A stretch of 64,000 nucleotides of DNA from Fragilaria crotonensis. Its lineage: Eukaryota > Bacillariophyta > Fragilariophyceae > Fragilariales > Fragilariaceae. The stretch lies in contig JAKSYS010000158.1 of the NCBI GenBank assembly GCA_022925895.1, forward strand, positions 38,887 to 102,886, given 5' to 3'. Numbering within the stretch: position 1 is the first letter of the stretch; each line of letters opens with the position of its first letter. Made by a program: the position numbers and the translations under genes. The notes under the pieces are model-generated. The model had not been told where the DNA came from. It did no database searches and saw only the letters and a program-made list of their open reading frames with translations. This document shows, one piece after another, positions 21,705 through 34,900 of this stretch.

Positions 21705-24700
21705 TCAAGATTCCCATTCCTGATTCTCGCTGCATGCTTCGTGCAATTTCTCGGGGCAGTTCTTATTCAGTATGTCCGCCGAGTTCTCTTCCGATCGTAC
21801 GAACTGAACCTTTAAATAACCAGCTTCTTCAAGTTCTCGAATAAAGTGTGCTCTGACGTCAATATGCTTCGTCCTTGCTCCGACATGTTGATTCTTTACT
21901 AAATAAATTGCTCCCAGATTGTCTTCGTAAACACGCCCAACCAATTTCTCTTCCTTCGGGTATCTCATGACTTCGTCCAATAACATCATAATAAACTTGT
22001 TCTCACACGCTCCCTTCGCCAGGCTTATGTACTCAGCCTCCGTACTTGACAACGTAACCACATGTTGAGTTTTCGACTCCCAGTTCACCAACGTACCACC
22101 AAGTGTATGTAGCCCGGACGAAATGCTCTTGCGGTCATCAATGTTCTTCGCGTAATCCGAATCGACAAATGATATGGGCCTCAATTCCTTCGGTTTCCTG
22201 TACGTTAAACCTTCGTAGTACCTCGCCTTGATATGTCCCACTAAACGCTCTAGTGCTTTCCAGTGCTCGTCACCTGGATTAGACAAATGTTGTGCCAACT
22301 CCCGTGCAGGATTCGCCAAATCAGGTGCCAGCTTGGTCATCAGATACATAATCTTGCCAACAATCGAACGGTACTCGGTCATCCTCACAGGTTCTCCCTG
22401 GTTCTTGCTTAGGAATTTGTTTGGATATCCCGGGGTCTCAGCTTCCTTGATACTCCTTCCCACACTCGTCTCAAATGACTCAACAATTTCGTCCTCCAAT
22501 TTTGTCATACTCGCAACAACGTAGCTCTCACCGTTATCGTCAGTTTTCCAGTCGTACCATACTCCAAGATGCTTCTTCAAACGTCCCAAGTCAGAGATAT
22601 TGAACCGTTTCTTAAGTTCCGACTTAAACTTCTCAATCGTCTCTTTCTTACCAGCAAGTAAAACGTCATCCACGTGCACCACTGCCATCAGAGTTACTTC
22701 GCCCGCTGTATTCTTCCAGTAATAAAGGCACGGATCAACCAGACTCTGTATCATCTTCATGACTTGCGTCAAATATCTGAACAATGTCTTCATGAATAGG
22801 CGCGGAACGTCAACTCCTCCATACATAGGTCTCGTCAGCTTTATACAAAACTTCCTCCGTTCGTCTTCGGTAATAAATCCAAGTTCAACCATTCCTTCTG
22901 GCCATTCAGCAAATACTTCTCTGTCAGCTTCAAGTTCCGCATTTAGAAATGCTGCTTCGATGTCAATCATTTCCATGATCCAACCTTCACCCTGCCGGTA
23001 CACTGCAACTGCAATCGTAGTTCGTACTGTTGTGTCTGTTGCAACCGGCGAGAAAAAACTCAGTGTAATCCACTCCTGGGATCATGACGTAGCCCTTAAG
23101 TACGATCCGACTCTTGTATCGCAGTGACCCATCTTGCTCCTCCTTGATCTTGAATATCCATTTCACGGGTATAGGCTTGCGTCCTTTCAGCATCTCTCTG
23201 GGAAACTTCTTCCAGGCATCACGTGACAGAAAATTGTTGATTTCCACAATAGCTGACGGTTTCCACTTAACTCCGTTCTTCCCATCCATCGCCTTACGAA
23301 ACGTTTTTGGCTCTCCAGGATCCGATGATAAAGTCACATTAAATGCAACTTGGTCCGTTCTACTTCGTGTCCGTACTCCAACTTCATCGTCCTCGATTCT
23401 GATTGGTTCATCAATTCCAAGTCTCTTCATTTCGTTCTCCAGTCTCGTTACGCTTCGTTGCGGCCTCTCGGTTTGATCAATTTCGTCAACTTTGTCGTTC
23501 GTTTCGTTCTCCGCCATTTCTGGAGCATTTTCTCTCTGGGAAGCTCAGGTAAGTCCTCCTCTTCCACACGCTCGTCGCTGTCATCAGTCTGGACCGAACG
23601 CGAGTCGTCGCTGTCGCTTTCGTCTTCAATAGCGGCAGCATCGTCGGTTTTTCGAACTTGGTCGTCGCGGTCGTCATCGCTTCGTTCGTCGATTTCTCCA
23701 TCGATTCTCGGTCGTTCGTCGTCGTTGAAAGTCGTATCCGCGTGTATCCTCCCTGCTTCAGACAATGGTGGACTCAAAGAACGTTGAACGACGGCGAGTT
23801 CCTCTTCATATTCGGGGATCAAGTGAATTTCCTCGCTTGCGACCTCCTCTTCATGCTCAATTGGGGCCTCCTTCTCCTCCAAAATCAACTCAGGGTCGAA
23901 GACCTGAGTCAGGGTCAGTCTGATATCGTTGGCAGCGTTCGTCACGTCTGCCCAAACATGCACATCTCGTGTTTCCACGACCTTGCTTGTTACTGGATTG
24001 TACATACGGTACACATCCCTGGCGTGGTTTTCACCATAGCCAATCATCACCATGGGGGAACTCTTCTCCTTGAACTTCCCCTTCATGGTGGCCCTGTTTG
24101 TTACATAGCCAACCCTCCCAAACTGGATCAAATGAGGGTAAATGTTGCTCTTTTCACCATAGAAGAGCTCATCCGGAGGTACTGTACTGCGTGTATTTGG
24201 TAGCACATTACCCAGTAGTGCAGCGGTCTTTGTCGCTTCCGCCCACAACTTCGCTTGCATCTCTTTTGTCCATGCTGCGGCGATCATCATAGCCAACGCA
24301 CGCTTCGCGTCTCTCGAAAACATCCGTTCCACGACACCGTTATGCTGTGGTGTATGTGGGGCAGTGTACTCCAACTGTATACCGTACTCTCCTTCGCAGA
24401 TCTTACGTAGCTCGGACATATGTTCACCAGCATTGTCGCACCGAAGGTACTTCACAGGCTTTCCAGACGCCTTCAACTTGTCCAATAAGTCCTTCAGGAA
24501 TTTTGTTATGACGTTTTTCCTGGCACCGTAGAAATCCCAGGACTTTCTCGTTTTGTCATCCACAAACTTGAACCAGTAGCGTGACCCCATGACTGTTTCC
24601 GAATAAGGGCCACTTGTGTCCATGTAAAGTCGTTCTCCCGGTTTGTCCGCTGTCACCTTAGTAGTTTTGTTTGTTCTCTTTTGGGTCGCCTTCGCTCGTG

Positions 24701-25330
24701 CACATCCGTCGCAAACGGACATTTTTCCTGTCGCAATAATTTCGAGCGCCTTCAGCGTTTCCCGCACCACTCTCTCTGTTGCGTGACCGAATTTTTGATG
24801 AGCTTCATTGATGTCCATGTACTGTTTTCGCTCTTTCTTCTCCATTTCTTCGTCTTTTTCAGCAATTCCTTCGACGTTAAACGCCTTTCGTTCTCCTTTG
24901 ATACGAGATGCAATCAGATACGCCATTCCATCTGAGCCCGTTTCGAATTCCAGCATCTCCCGCGACTCATTAAAAATCTTTGATCCTTCTTTTCCAGCCA
25001 CAAACTCATTTCCTTTCTCTGTAAGTCGGCCAACACTGATCAAATTCTTCGCAAAACCGGGACCATCACATCTTCCAACTTCAGCTTCTTTCCTGAGCTT
25101 TTCTGTTCCAGGGTCAAATCTCCAATTGCAATTGCTTTCATGGTTTCATTGTTTCCAACTCTGACATGCTCACCTTCAGTTGCTGTCTTCAAGTTAGTCA
25201 TCATCTTGGTGTTAATGGAGACATGAGTTGTTGCTCCAGAGTCAACAAGCCAACTTTCATGCCCACTCTCAGTGACAGGAGACATGAATTTCCTTGAATT
25301 AGTAGCAAAACTTGCTCGTCCCACATCCAC
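21705..25330 (-). pseudogene. Copia pol region (protease, integrase, RT, RNase H), frame-broken
   Basis: Read from 25330 down. Protease is in frame 25330..25040 (LVDSGATTHVS). The gag-pre-integrase zinc domain and integrase core are in frame 25043..23448 (CDGCARAKATQK, YLRCDNAGEH, APHTPQHNGVVERMF). The first RT part is in frame 23517..22987 (PIPVKWIFKIKEEQDGS). The rest of RT and RNase H are in frame 23003..21705 (VVHVDDVLLAG; LSSTEAEYISL; KHIDVRAHFI). The protease-integrase break is one missing base after MVP, and the RT break is one extra T in a run of six at about 23050, so both look like single-base indels. The RT box reads HVDD, not YVDD. As given, no continuous polyprotein can be made. 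Confidence 0.88.
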
Positions 25331-25363
25331 TCTGCGCCTTGACTCGATTTATCCATCCGGTAC

Positions 25364-26786
25364 TCAGTTCCTCTGCTCCTCATTAATAAACTCAGTGTTC
25401 TCGACCTTTTCTGCAGCTTCAGACTCTCCTGTCTTGCTTTCCTCATAATGAGTTCCGTCTTCCTTGTGATCAATGACTTCCTCTCCAGCTTCGGGCTCCT
25501 GCGCCTTGCTTTCTTCATACTCCAGATTGTCTTCTGCGACATCTTCAATTTTCTCTTCAACTTCGTCTTCGTCATCTTCGTCGTCACTCGTTTCGCACAT
25601 ATCAGCCCAACTCATAGTACTTGGCTTCTTCTTCTCCCTTTGAACTTTCACCTTGGCTTGCTCGTCGCCTCTCGGTTTCCACTTAAACTCTCGAATGTCC
25701 TTCAACACTGCTCTCTTCGTATTGTTGTACTCAGCAATCTCCTGCAATAACTCCATTGCAAACTTGTCCGTGTCAAAGTAGTAGTCCTTCGTAGACTCTA
25801 CGTTCCTCTTGACGTCATCCTCCCGGCTCTCAGCTCCTCGGATTGTCATACCAACAAACATACCGGACTCTTCCTTCTTTGGACATTCCTTCGCAATGTG
25901 CCCGAAGGCTCCACAGTTGTAACACTTGACCTTCAATTTTGCGTTTTCTCGTTCTCCGTTGTTGTTGTTGTTGCTGTTCGTTCGGCATTCTCTTGCACGA
26001 TGGCCTTGCTTTCCACACTTGTTGCACTTGCCCTTGAACACGCCAGCCTCCTTTTCCGCTTGATGTGTTGAGCGCCAGGTGCTTGCCTTTCTCTTTCTCT
26101 CGTCCTTCTTGATTTTCGCGAGTTTGCCGATTTTTGAACGGCTCAACAAACATCTGATAATGGACCAGGATCTCCGAAACAAAGTCCTTGTGGGTGAAAT
26201 CTTTCGACCCAATCTTGCCATTGAGCGACGCAATAACCGACTCGTACCTTCGTTTGGGCAATCGCGCCAAAATAGTCGCTTCCATCTGCTCGTCGCTGCG
26301 CCTCGTTCCATTTTCGCATTTTTCGACCTCCCGATTCAATCGCTCCATCTCCATGATCCAGAGGTGCGGATCGTCCAAATCTGACTTCATGTAACACTTC
26401 TCCAACATGGTCGTTGCCTTCACCAAGTCCCTTGTCTTCTTCGAATCGTAGCGGTCCTTCAACGCTTGATACATCGCGAACGCAGTTTCGTGCGATTCGA
26501 TGATAGCGAACGCGTCCCCTCGACAGGACATAATCAGGAAATGTTTCGCCTCGTCGTCTTGGCGAATCAGCTCTTCCTCTTCGTCAGTTCGCTCGGCCTT
26601 TATCGCCAGGCTCGGCGACACGCGGTCCTCCAGGAGTGCGCGCTTGAAACCTTTCGTGGCGGCGAAGACCTCGGCTTTCATGAAAAATTCGCGGGGTTCC
26701 ATTCCCCCTTTCGTAGTGTCCGTCCCACTGAAGGGAATCACTTTGATCGACTCCAGGGTTGCTCCAGCCTTCCTCGCTTCGCTCAT
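25364..26786 (-). pseudogene. Copia gag with two zinc knuckles, frame-broken
   Basis: ATG at 26786 opens a UBN2-type gag frame (MSEARKAGATLES through FVSEILVHYQMFVEPFK). The reading then has to change frame near 26.05-26.12 kb to reach two CCHC zinc knuckles, CNKCGKQGHRAREC and CYNCGAFGHIAKEC. A long acidic C-terminus follows and ends at a stop at 25364. A second in-frame stop lies before the protease. The shift could be programmed, but other single-base breaks in the same element make mutation or sequence error more likely. Confidence 0.85.
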
Positions 26787-26846
26787 CCTTGCGTAGTCGT
26801 CTCTCGTTGGACCTTAACTTCCCACAAACAATCGTTTTTAAAAACG

Positions 26847-27317
26847 TGTTGAGATGTTCCAGATCTCTGCAACAGTACTTACACTTCCGGTGCGCAGTAC
26901 CACGGTAAATCTACCAGCTAGTAGTTTGACAACACTATAAACCCTTGTTTGTTTTCCCTTCTGCAATGTTGTGACTACTTTAGATTACTCCTATCAATCC
27001 TCCCAGACCTCTTGGTCTTACCAAATTGATCTTGCTTCTTGGAAGTAACCTTCTTAGCCTTGTTCTTCACTTCAATCCATGCATTTTCATTAATTATTTT
27101 TCTCGCACCGTTGATTCCTTTCGTTTCGATCGTACCAGTTAATCTTGCATGTTGGACCTCATCCGTAGGAATTCGTATTCCATTTACGAATCCCGAATAA
27201 ATATTCTTGAACGAATCTTCCAGATTTCGCACGACTGTCGGTCGTGCGTACTGCACTGTCATAGCAGTCCCGTTTCCACTGCTACTGTCGCTTGTCAGTA
27301 AACGCTTATCCTCGACA
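26847..27317 (-). repeat. 5' LTR of the copia element
   Basis: 471 bp, matching 21219..21689 with no difference seen. It should hold the element promoter, which reads away from the downstream host gene. The sequence directly inside it (26833..26846) is a perfect 14-bp palindrome, cgtttttaaaaacg. No typical TGG-type tRNA primer site is seen next to the LTR. Confidence 0.95.
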
Positions 27318-27387
27318 AACATGAACTTTTTCGACGATCATTTTTCAATTATTGCTCTCCAACTCCGATCTATTACAGGCCTCAACA

Positions 27388-30300
27388 ATGGGATCCGGCA
27401 TGTGTCCTCAGGTGTCAGTAATCCCATCGTCTGAACCTGAGAGTGATGCTCAAGCGTTCGAAATGCTGTTTTCGGGCTTCACGAGAGTTGATGGAGGTTC
27501 GCCTTGTTCGCCTAGTACGGTCTCGTTGGTGAACAAAAGTAACAGCACTGAGAAAATAGTCGTTTTCGTTAAAGCCCAAGATATCGGAAGTCTACCCGCA
27601 GTTCTGATCCTTACCAACAATGACAACGGCTTCCGCTTGTCTCAGCTTCTAGAAATGACCCGTCGTCAGGCGGGAGTCCAAGTCTTGGCCTTGGATGGTT
27701 TGTCGGCTTCGGACGAAAAGGTGCTGCTTCGCTTTCATGGTGGTGGTGCTTTGCTGGTGATTGCGAATCCGCAAACAGAACCGTGCCTTCTGGCGCAGTG
27801 GATCGCGTATGCAACTGCTGCGGCAGGAACCCGTCCCTTGGACGATGCGTTCATAGCTGAAGGAACAATTGAGAAATCATCATTTGCCAGCCTCCAGCAA
27901 CCTCCTCAAGTAGAGCCAGATATTCTGTCTGTCCAAGAGTCGAAAACAGCTGCCGTTCCATCGCCAGTGAGAAGCATCGAAAATGGAAGAGCAATAATGG
28001 AAGAACAACAAGCCGTGAAAATACCGAAATTTCCCTCTTTGCAGGTTACACTTAACGGTTCCACCTTTCCACTTAATACTCCCTCTCCTGTACCATTCGA
28101 AAATGATTTGTTTCAAGGGAAAGTCTTACTTTTACTACGCCCAATCGATCCAGCCAAAGATGATCCATACTGGAATGACATTATATGGGCGAAGCGGAAA
28201 CGACGAGTGAGTGCCTATCGCTTTCTTGTTGAGAGCCTACACGTGGTCGTAGTGAATTGCCCATGCACTGCTGGGAGTAATGCCTTATACTAGCTGAACT
28301 CACACATTGGATTTCAGTTTCTGCTGCAGATTCAAGGAAAATTTAAACGACAACCAAGGGGTATATTGTTTGCTGGTGCCGAGGTGTCTGAACCCATGAA
28401 GCTGGGGTTGCTCGCGAAAGGGTATGTTCACCTCCTCACCGCTCGCCAATGCTCAACGCGTATCCTCACTTTCATTTTTTATCTGGCAGCGTTTGCAACC
28501 TTTTGCTGAAATTTCTCGCCTCCTTCGCTGGAAATCTCCATTATTCCTTCGGCGATAACGACGAGCAAGGTCATATTTGTGCTCCAGCGTGGAATATGTT
28601 TCAAAACATTATTGTGACCAAACCCGGAGAGACACCGCCACAATTAGGAGACGATCTTGACGAATCCAAGGAATCCATGGCGGTTCGAGCATCATCCGAC
28701 GCTGAGGGCGGTGCCTGGAACACTACTGACACGTTCACGATGTCCTATCACTCCATGTACATTGACCTTCCCACGTGGCAGGTTGTGAAACTTCCTTTTG
28801 CACCGTCGTTGGATTTGCGAACATTTTGGGGCAAATCCTTGCTCAATATATGTATTTACGACACTCCGCAACCGAAATCCCGTCGTCACTTGCGACGGGA
28901 CAATGGTTATTATGTAGCGATACAGCTGAAGTTTCTAGGGCTGGACGCCGAAACGAAGGAAGAGGCTGACGAAGTCTTGCCTTGGTCCTTCAAGACTAGA
29001 TCCATGTCAGAAAGCAACTTAGGCACTATTGATGGATTGGGAACTACTTTCAATGATTCTGTGGGACCCATCGTAGAAGAGCTGGATGGTGAAGAATACT
29101 ACTTTTTCGATGCGGAGGAGCCGGCTTCTGATTCAGATTTGCATCCCGCAGCAAGAATAATCGGCAAACCAACGGAAGCGCGAAATCTCCTGGATGCCAT
29201 CGATTCAGCTTGTCCCATGTGGATTGACATGTGTTCGAGAGGCAAGTACGTCACGACGTATGCAGTCAACGTTGAAGACAAAAAGACCATGTTTCGATAC
29301 GCGTCAAGCGTCGCCGACTGTTTTGACGTTCGCCAAGACCAAGAATTAGCGGAACAAATGTGGTCGCCGCGTCTCTCTACATGCGAGATGACCCGCCGGA
29401 TTATCGGTCAAGTTCTTTCGTCTGTACTCACGAACTCGGCGCTAAGACAACAGGTGGAGAAGTTTTTGAAGATGAAAACTATATTTGACTCCTGTTTTCT
29501 GAGAGGCAACCCTCCTGCGCTTTCAGTTAAGAAAGCAAGTATGGTCCGAAAATCGTCTTTTGTTGCCAGAGCTTTGAGTGACCGTCACTGGATCGAAGAA
29601 TGGATGAAGGTCACTGATTTGCAGCTTGCCTTTTACAACCCCGAGAAGATGCAGAAAGCCAACCTTTACGTGAGTCTGCGCAATATTCGATCGGTACGGA
29701 AACTAGCACCTCACGAGAGACCCCTTGTTTCGTCATATTCCTTCCTGGAAGTCCAAACCCTGGGGCAGACCATTTACTTGATGCTGACGTCTGAGGACGT
29801 ATGTGATGGATGGGTCGCCTACTTGTCGACTGTGATCAAGCAACCCGCTGTGATAGAATGTGCATCAGACAACAGCGGAGCATCCGATCGCCTCGTATCT
29901 GTTGACAACCCTTCTAAGGAGTTCCTGCACAAGAGCTCCATGTGGAACTGCAAGCAAAGACGCATTCTTAATTGCCGCAAGTTTTTCTTCCGTTCAATCT
30001 GCACTGTCGACCCCATTGAACAAATTGAGGATGCTTTGAAAAAGGCACTGGACCCACGACAAGAATCAGAGGAACGCAATCTTTGTGCCTTTTTGGACAG
30101 TGCCGCGGCGCTCAAGCAGGTGGATGTGTCCGCATTGACTGAGGCCGAAAGAACAGCTTTCTTTTTGAATCTCTACCATGTAATGATTGTTCATGCATTC
30201 TTGGTGCTGGGCCCTCCAGATTCGACATTCAAGTGGATGAGTTATTTCAACACGATTGCGTATGAGTGTTCCGATGATGTCTTTTCTCTGACAGAGCTAG

Positions 30301-30809
30301 AGCACAACATTGTTCGTGCGGCGATGACTTACCCGTCACAGTTTGTGGCCAGATTCGTGCTTCCAAAATCTCAGTTCAGCTTCGCCCTGACTAAGGCCGA
30401 CTATCGCATCAACTTTGCCCTCAACTGTGGATCACTCAGCAATCCTGCTCACGTCCCTGTATATAGGGCTGCCACGTTGGACCAGCAATTGAATGACGCA
30501 TGTAGGGCATATCTGAGGGTTGTGGAAGTCGTCGCGCAGAAACGTAGTAGCCTTATCGCGACGCTCCCACGAATCTGCGTTTGGTTTGCCGAAGATTTTG
30601 GGGATGGCTCGAGCAATGCAGTGCTGCGTTGCGTCGAAGAATATCTCGAAGATCCCAAGCGAGAAACGCTCTCAGCTTATTGGGACGAAAAGAATTCGCG
30701 ATACGCTGAACTTACGTTGAAGTACTTGCCCTTCAGTTTTGAATGTCGGAATCTGATCTTACACAGCGACGAGCGTACAGCGACAGACTTGCAGTTCGCT
30801 ATTGAATAG
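27388..30809 (+). CDS. DUF1769-PH-DUF547 multidomain protein
   Basis: Three exons predicted: 27388..28206, 28318..28421 and 28490..30809, with GT-AG introns of 111 and 68 bp, giving 1080 residues. The splices rebuild an unbroken DUF1769 domain. Exon 1 ends in GKVLLLLRPIDPAKDDPYWND, exon 2 supplies QIQGKFKRQPRGILFAGAE, and exon 3 opens with CNLLLKF and contains LHYSFGD. A pleckstrin-homology-like domain follows (about residues 670-755, from WIEEWMKVTDLQLAFYN to CDGWVAYLS), and then a DUF547 domain (about 810-1015, with TAFFLNLYHVMIVHAF and NFALNCGSLS). The combination suggests a membrane- or phosphoinositide-linked scaffold, but biochemical function is unknown. An ATG at 27352 would add 12 residues. 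The copia LTR ends 70 bp before the chosen ATG, so the native promoter or 5' UTR has probably been displaced. Confidence 0.85.
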
Positions 30810-31981
30810 CTCCCTGATGTTGTCCGGTAACATGGCAGTTGGGACGTCAAGGTCCTTCTCCTCGCGGCGAGTCCTGATTCGACGGCGAAGACCAAATGCT
30901 TTGACACGTCGCTTGGACTCTGCATTATGTCATCTTTCACGTGCTTTGCACCAAATGCACCGGTGTAGCCCGCAACGGCCGATGTTCTGAATCCGGTATC
31001 AGGTAGTTTCCTATTCGAAACATGAGTTGCTTTGCCTACGTCGGGGTGATAAGCTCTTGGCTTTTTATGGCCTTACTGATGAGCGAATCAACCCCTTGTC
31101 TGGATGTGCACGACCGCTTGAATGAGCCCGTAGAATGCTGTGTTGACTTGTCGAATTGTAAGCCCGGGTACAAGTACTTGTAGTTTGTAGTTTGTAGTAC
31201 CAGGTACTCAGTGCTGGTGTGCTACTTCTATCTTCTATGCATACAATTTGAGGAGAGGATTTTATGAGGGACGTGAGTCTTCGGTCGATTCATCCAAACC
31301 CCGTGGTACTCGTACTCGCTACCAATACCTGTATGACATACACATGTACCGGGTACGATACCGTACTTGCACCCCGGTATCATATGCATACAAGTATTCT
31401 CTATCCTCAATCCTCAATCCTCAATCATACGACTTGTACTCAAAGATTCAAAGTATGGAAGTTTGAATTACGAGTAGACCTACAAGTATTCAAGTATTTA
31501 CTGCTTGACAAGTCTACAGACTACAGAGTACAAGTACCTATCGCATCCACTACAGTACTACAGTAAGGTAGAACATACTGTACACCTCGGTTACAGTACC
31601 TTCCAGTAGCAGTATATAGTATATAGTAGTTCTGTACTACTACCTGGGGTACTCGAGTACATACTAAATTAAGGACCACGCTCCCATACAAATTGGTGCA
31701 ATTGGTCCCGTTTCCCGTTGGTCATTCTGGTCATTGCGCTGCTTGCGACTTGCATTCAAAAAGCTTGTGTAACCAGATTCCCACTGTTTTAACGATACTA
31801 CTGTACCACTTCAGTACTCGTACTGGTTCGGGCACACGATGAGTGCAATGAGATGAGCAGTTGCGACTTGGACTTGCGACACCTCACCGGGACATCGACT
31901 TTCGAAAGCAGCATTGGCGTAGCATTCTGTTTCTGTTTCTCTCTCTCGTATTAGAAGTATAGCATTGGATCGGAAATCATC
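30810..31981. other. Intergenic region with a GTAC-rich tract
   Basis: 3' UTR of the DUF1769 gene, then a dense GTAC/TAC tract at about 31165-31670, then the promoter region of the CAS1-like gene. No gene recognised. Confidence 0.5.
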
Positions 31982-34900
31982 ATGTCAGAAAGAGCCCCGA
32001 ATGGCGGAATCAGCGGTATTTTCAGCGACTTCGGAAATCACAGTGCAGCAAATGCTGCGTCGACCACAACTCTTGCGTCCGCCATGCTCTTTGGAACCAT
32101 TGCCTTTGCAGCGGTCTCACTAGCAGCGCGGTCGTATTTAGCTGGTGATACACGAGCCTTGAGGGCGGCGCATGCTCCGCGATCCACGCCTTTGGACTTC
32201 ACCTCGTTTAGCTCGGTTTACACGTTGCTTCATCATTTGACCATCTTTGGTGTAATACTTTTCTACGCCTACATTTGCGAGTATCATCCTCCTTTTCCTC
32301 ATTCAAACAAAAGCTATGACCGGGATGAGTTTCTCTTCCTCTGCACCCTGTTGATGGTGGCATCTGCTTATACCTGGAAACGCAACGATCCCGACGAACC
32401 ACTCAACCCACCCAGAGGTCAAGTAGTACCTTCTAACGACAAGACGGAAATTCTGAATCGTAATCAAACAGAAGAGTGGAAGGGCTGGATGCAGTTCGTG
32501 TTTTTGCTCTATCATTACTACCACGCTGAAGAAACATACAATCTGGTCCGCATCCTCATCACGTGCTACGTTTGGATGACAGGATTCGGAAATTTCAGTT
32601 TCTTCTATCTTACTGGTGATTTTGGGTTGGTCAGAGTATTGCAGATGCTATGGAGACTCAACTTTTTGGTCGTCTTTCTGTGCATGACACAAGGTACAAC
32701 CTACATTCTCTATTATATCTGTCTGCTGCACACATATTATTTTCTTATGGTTTACGCGACAATGAGACTTTTCAAGGAGGTGAATCACACCAAATGGGGT
32801 ATTCGCATCAAGTTGGGTGTCCTCGCAGGAATCATTCTTTTTGTATGGGACTTTAACACGGTGCTTTTCAGACTGATACACTTTCCATTCCTGGGGGAAA
32901 AACCAATTCTGGGTGCCGACAGCGGAAGCATGTGGGAATGGTATTTTCGATCATCTCTTGACCACTGGTCTACCTTTCTGGGGATGATATTCGCGCTCAA
33001 TTTTCCTATCACTTCACTTTTCTTTCGGAAGCTAGAGGCACAATCGCTGGCATGGGAAATTATGGCGAAGGGTGCTGTTGGTCTGGCATTGTTTGGAGCA
33101 TTCTGGGTTTGGTTGAAGGGGCCTTTCCAGCAGGGCAAAGTAGAGTACAATCAAACCAATGCCTACTTTGGTTTCATCCCGCTGATAACGTACATCTACT
33201 TTCGAAATCTGACGCCGTGGCTCCGAGCGCACTCGATGGAGCTCTTGCATCAGATCGGAAAGACAACTCTTGAAACCTACTTGATGCAACATCATATATG
33301 GTTGACATCGAATGCCAAGTCTCTCTTGACTCTCGTTCCGGGTTGGCCCAAGGTCAACATGCTGCTGGTCACTCTCATCTACTTCATTGTCGCTCGCAAG
33401 CTCCATCATCTCACGCTCTACCTGCGAGGAATTGTGCTTCCGGACAATTCCAAGAGGAAATGCTTGATCAATATATCGATCATGTTTGGAATCATTTTCG
33501 GTTACTTTGCGCTCGCGTTTTCTTTGCAATCGCTTGGCGTACTTAACCTGACTACGGTTGGCATAGTGTCGATTGGCGCGGGTTCTCTTCTGTACAAAGC
33601 TTGCATGGATCTGACTTGGAGGGGGTTCAAAGAGTCGGCTATTTCAAATCGGGCGATGACGGTAGAAGAAACTGTCCTGGAGAAAATGGTTGGTCACGGC
33701 GCTGGTCGTCCGAAGTATGACACACCCATCAATGTCATCAGCGCACCAATGGTGGGAGTACTGGTTGTCTTCATTGTGGGATTAGCGTGGCACGGAATGG
33801 CACAAGTCGGTGGCACATCCATTGGGCTGCTACCCGAGGGTTGCAAATCCTTCGTCAATCAAGGTGCCTGGATTCCAGTAGACTCTTGCAACGAAGAGTC
33901 GCGGGGCATGGGGTATCGCAATCACGGTATCTCTGCCTATGCGACCTGTGCTGCAAAGTCAGATACGTACGTTTGGGGTTGGAAGCATGCGGACCCTTCG
34001 TCCCATTGCCGTTTCACACATCGTGACGCGAAAGCGCTGCGGAAAGCTCTGAGCCATCGTACCATTACTTTTGTTGGAGATTCTATAACCCGCCACGTTT
34101 ACCATGCCACCTTGCGTCAAATGGGCATGGCGGGAGCAGGAGCATACAACACCAAAGTTTCAAAGCGGTCTGACTTCACGCACACTGTGGGCGACACAAC
34201 GATGGAATTTGAATGGGCTGCGCTTGCGACTGACCAGGTGGTGAAGCTTCGTGACATCATTGCGCGCCCTGTCACTGCAACTGCTGAGAAATCCAGTTCT
34301 CGTCCCGACCTTGTTGTCATGGGTGGCGGTGCTTGGGATCGGCTGCACGTGTTTGCAACTGATGAAGACCGAGAATCTCATCGAGCGACCGTTAAGGAGC
34401 TCGCGAAAGAAATTCGATTAGCTCGATCCTCGGATATTCCAGTGGCCTGGATTGTTCCCACCACTATCAATACAAATGCTCTTTTGACCGAGGAAAAGCA
34501 ACTGAATATCAAAGAAGAAGATATGGCCGCCATGCGTGCTCTGTACAACAATCTTGGTGTGACTGAGGCCGCTTCATTTGTGCTCGACGGTCCTTCTTTT
34601 ACTGAAGGCAGGGTCGACGAGTCATACGATGGTGTACACTACCCACTCGCTGTCTATGACGCTGGGGCACAGATATTGGCAAACGCCATGGATTGGATCT
34701 TCCCGGAGCGAGAGGAGCCCGATCCGTTCAAGCCACCGATGCCAGGTTCCATGGCAAAGCCTGTTTTGGGCATCATGATGCTCTGTTTTGTGTTCATGGG
34801 CTTGGCATGTTTTGATGGTTTCATGGGTTTCTCGTACCTTGCTGTCTTCTTTGTTAGTGATGTCATGCCATCCGACTTGTACAAGGAAGCCTTTGACGAG

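Larger units (their letters stand above)
21213..27323 (-). mobile_element. Ty1/copia LTR retrotransposon with target-site duplication
   Basis: A complete element on the minus strand, about 6.1 kb. Two 471-bp LTRs (21219..21689 and 26847..27317) read as identical, begin TGTTGAG and end CTCGACA on the plus strand, and are flanked by a 6-bp duplication aacatg (21213..21218 and 27318..27323). The internal part encodes gag with zinc knuckles, then protease, integrase, RT and RNase H, which is the copia order. A polypurine tract lies next to the 3' LTR. Identical LTRs imply a very recent insertion. CpG content is high, unlike the DIRS-like fossil. The coding region nevertheless contains stops and several frame changes. 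The right edge is 64 bp from the start codon of the next gene. Confidence 0.95.

Noticed and set aside
26050-26120. Programmed frameshift in copia gag
   Set aside because: No clear slippery site was seen, and other single-base breaks in the same element make random indels or sequence error more likely.
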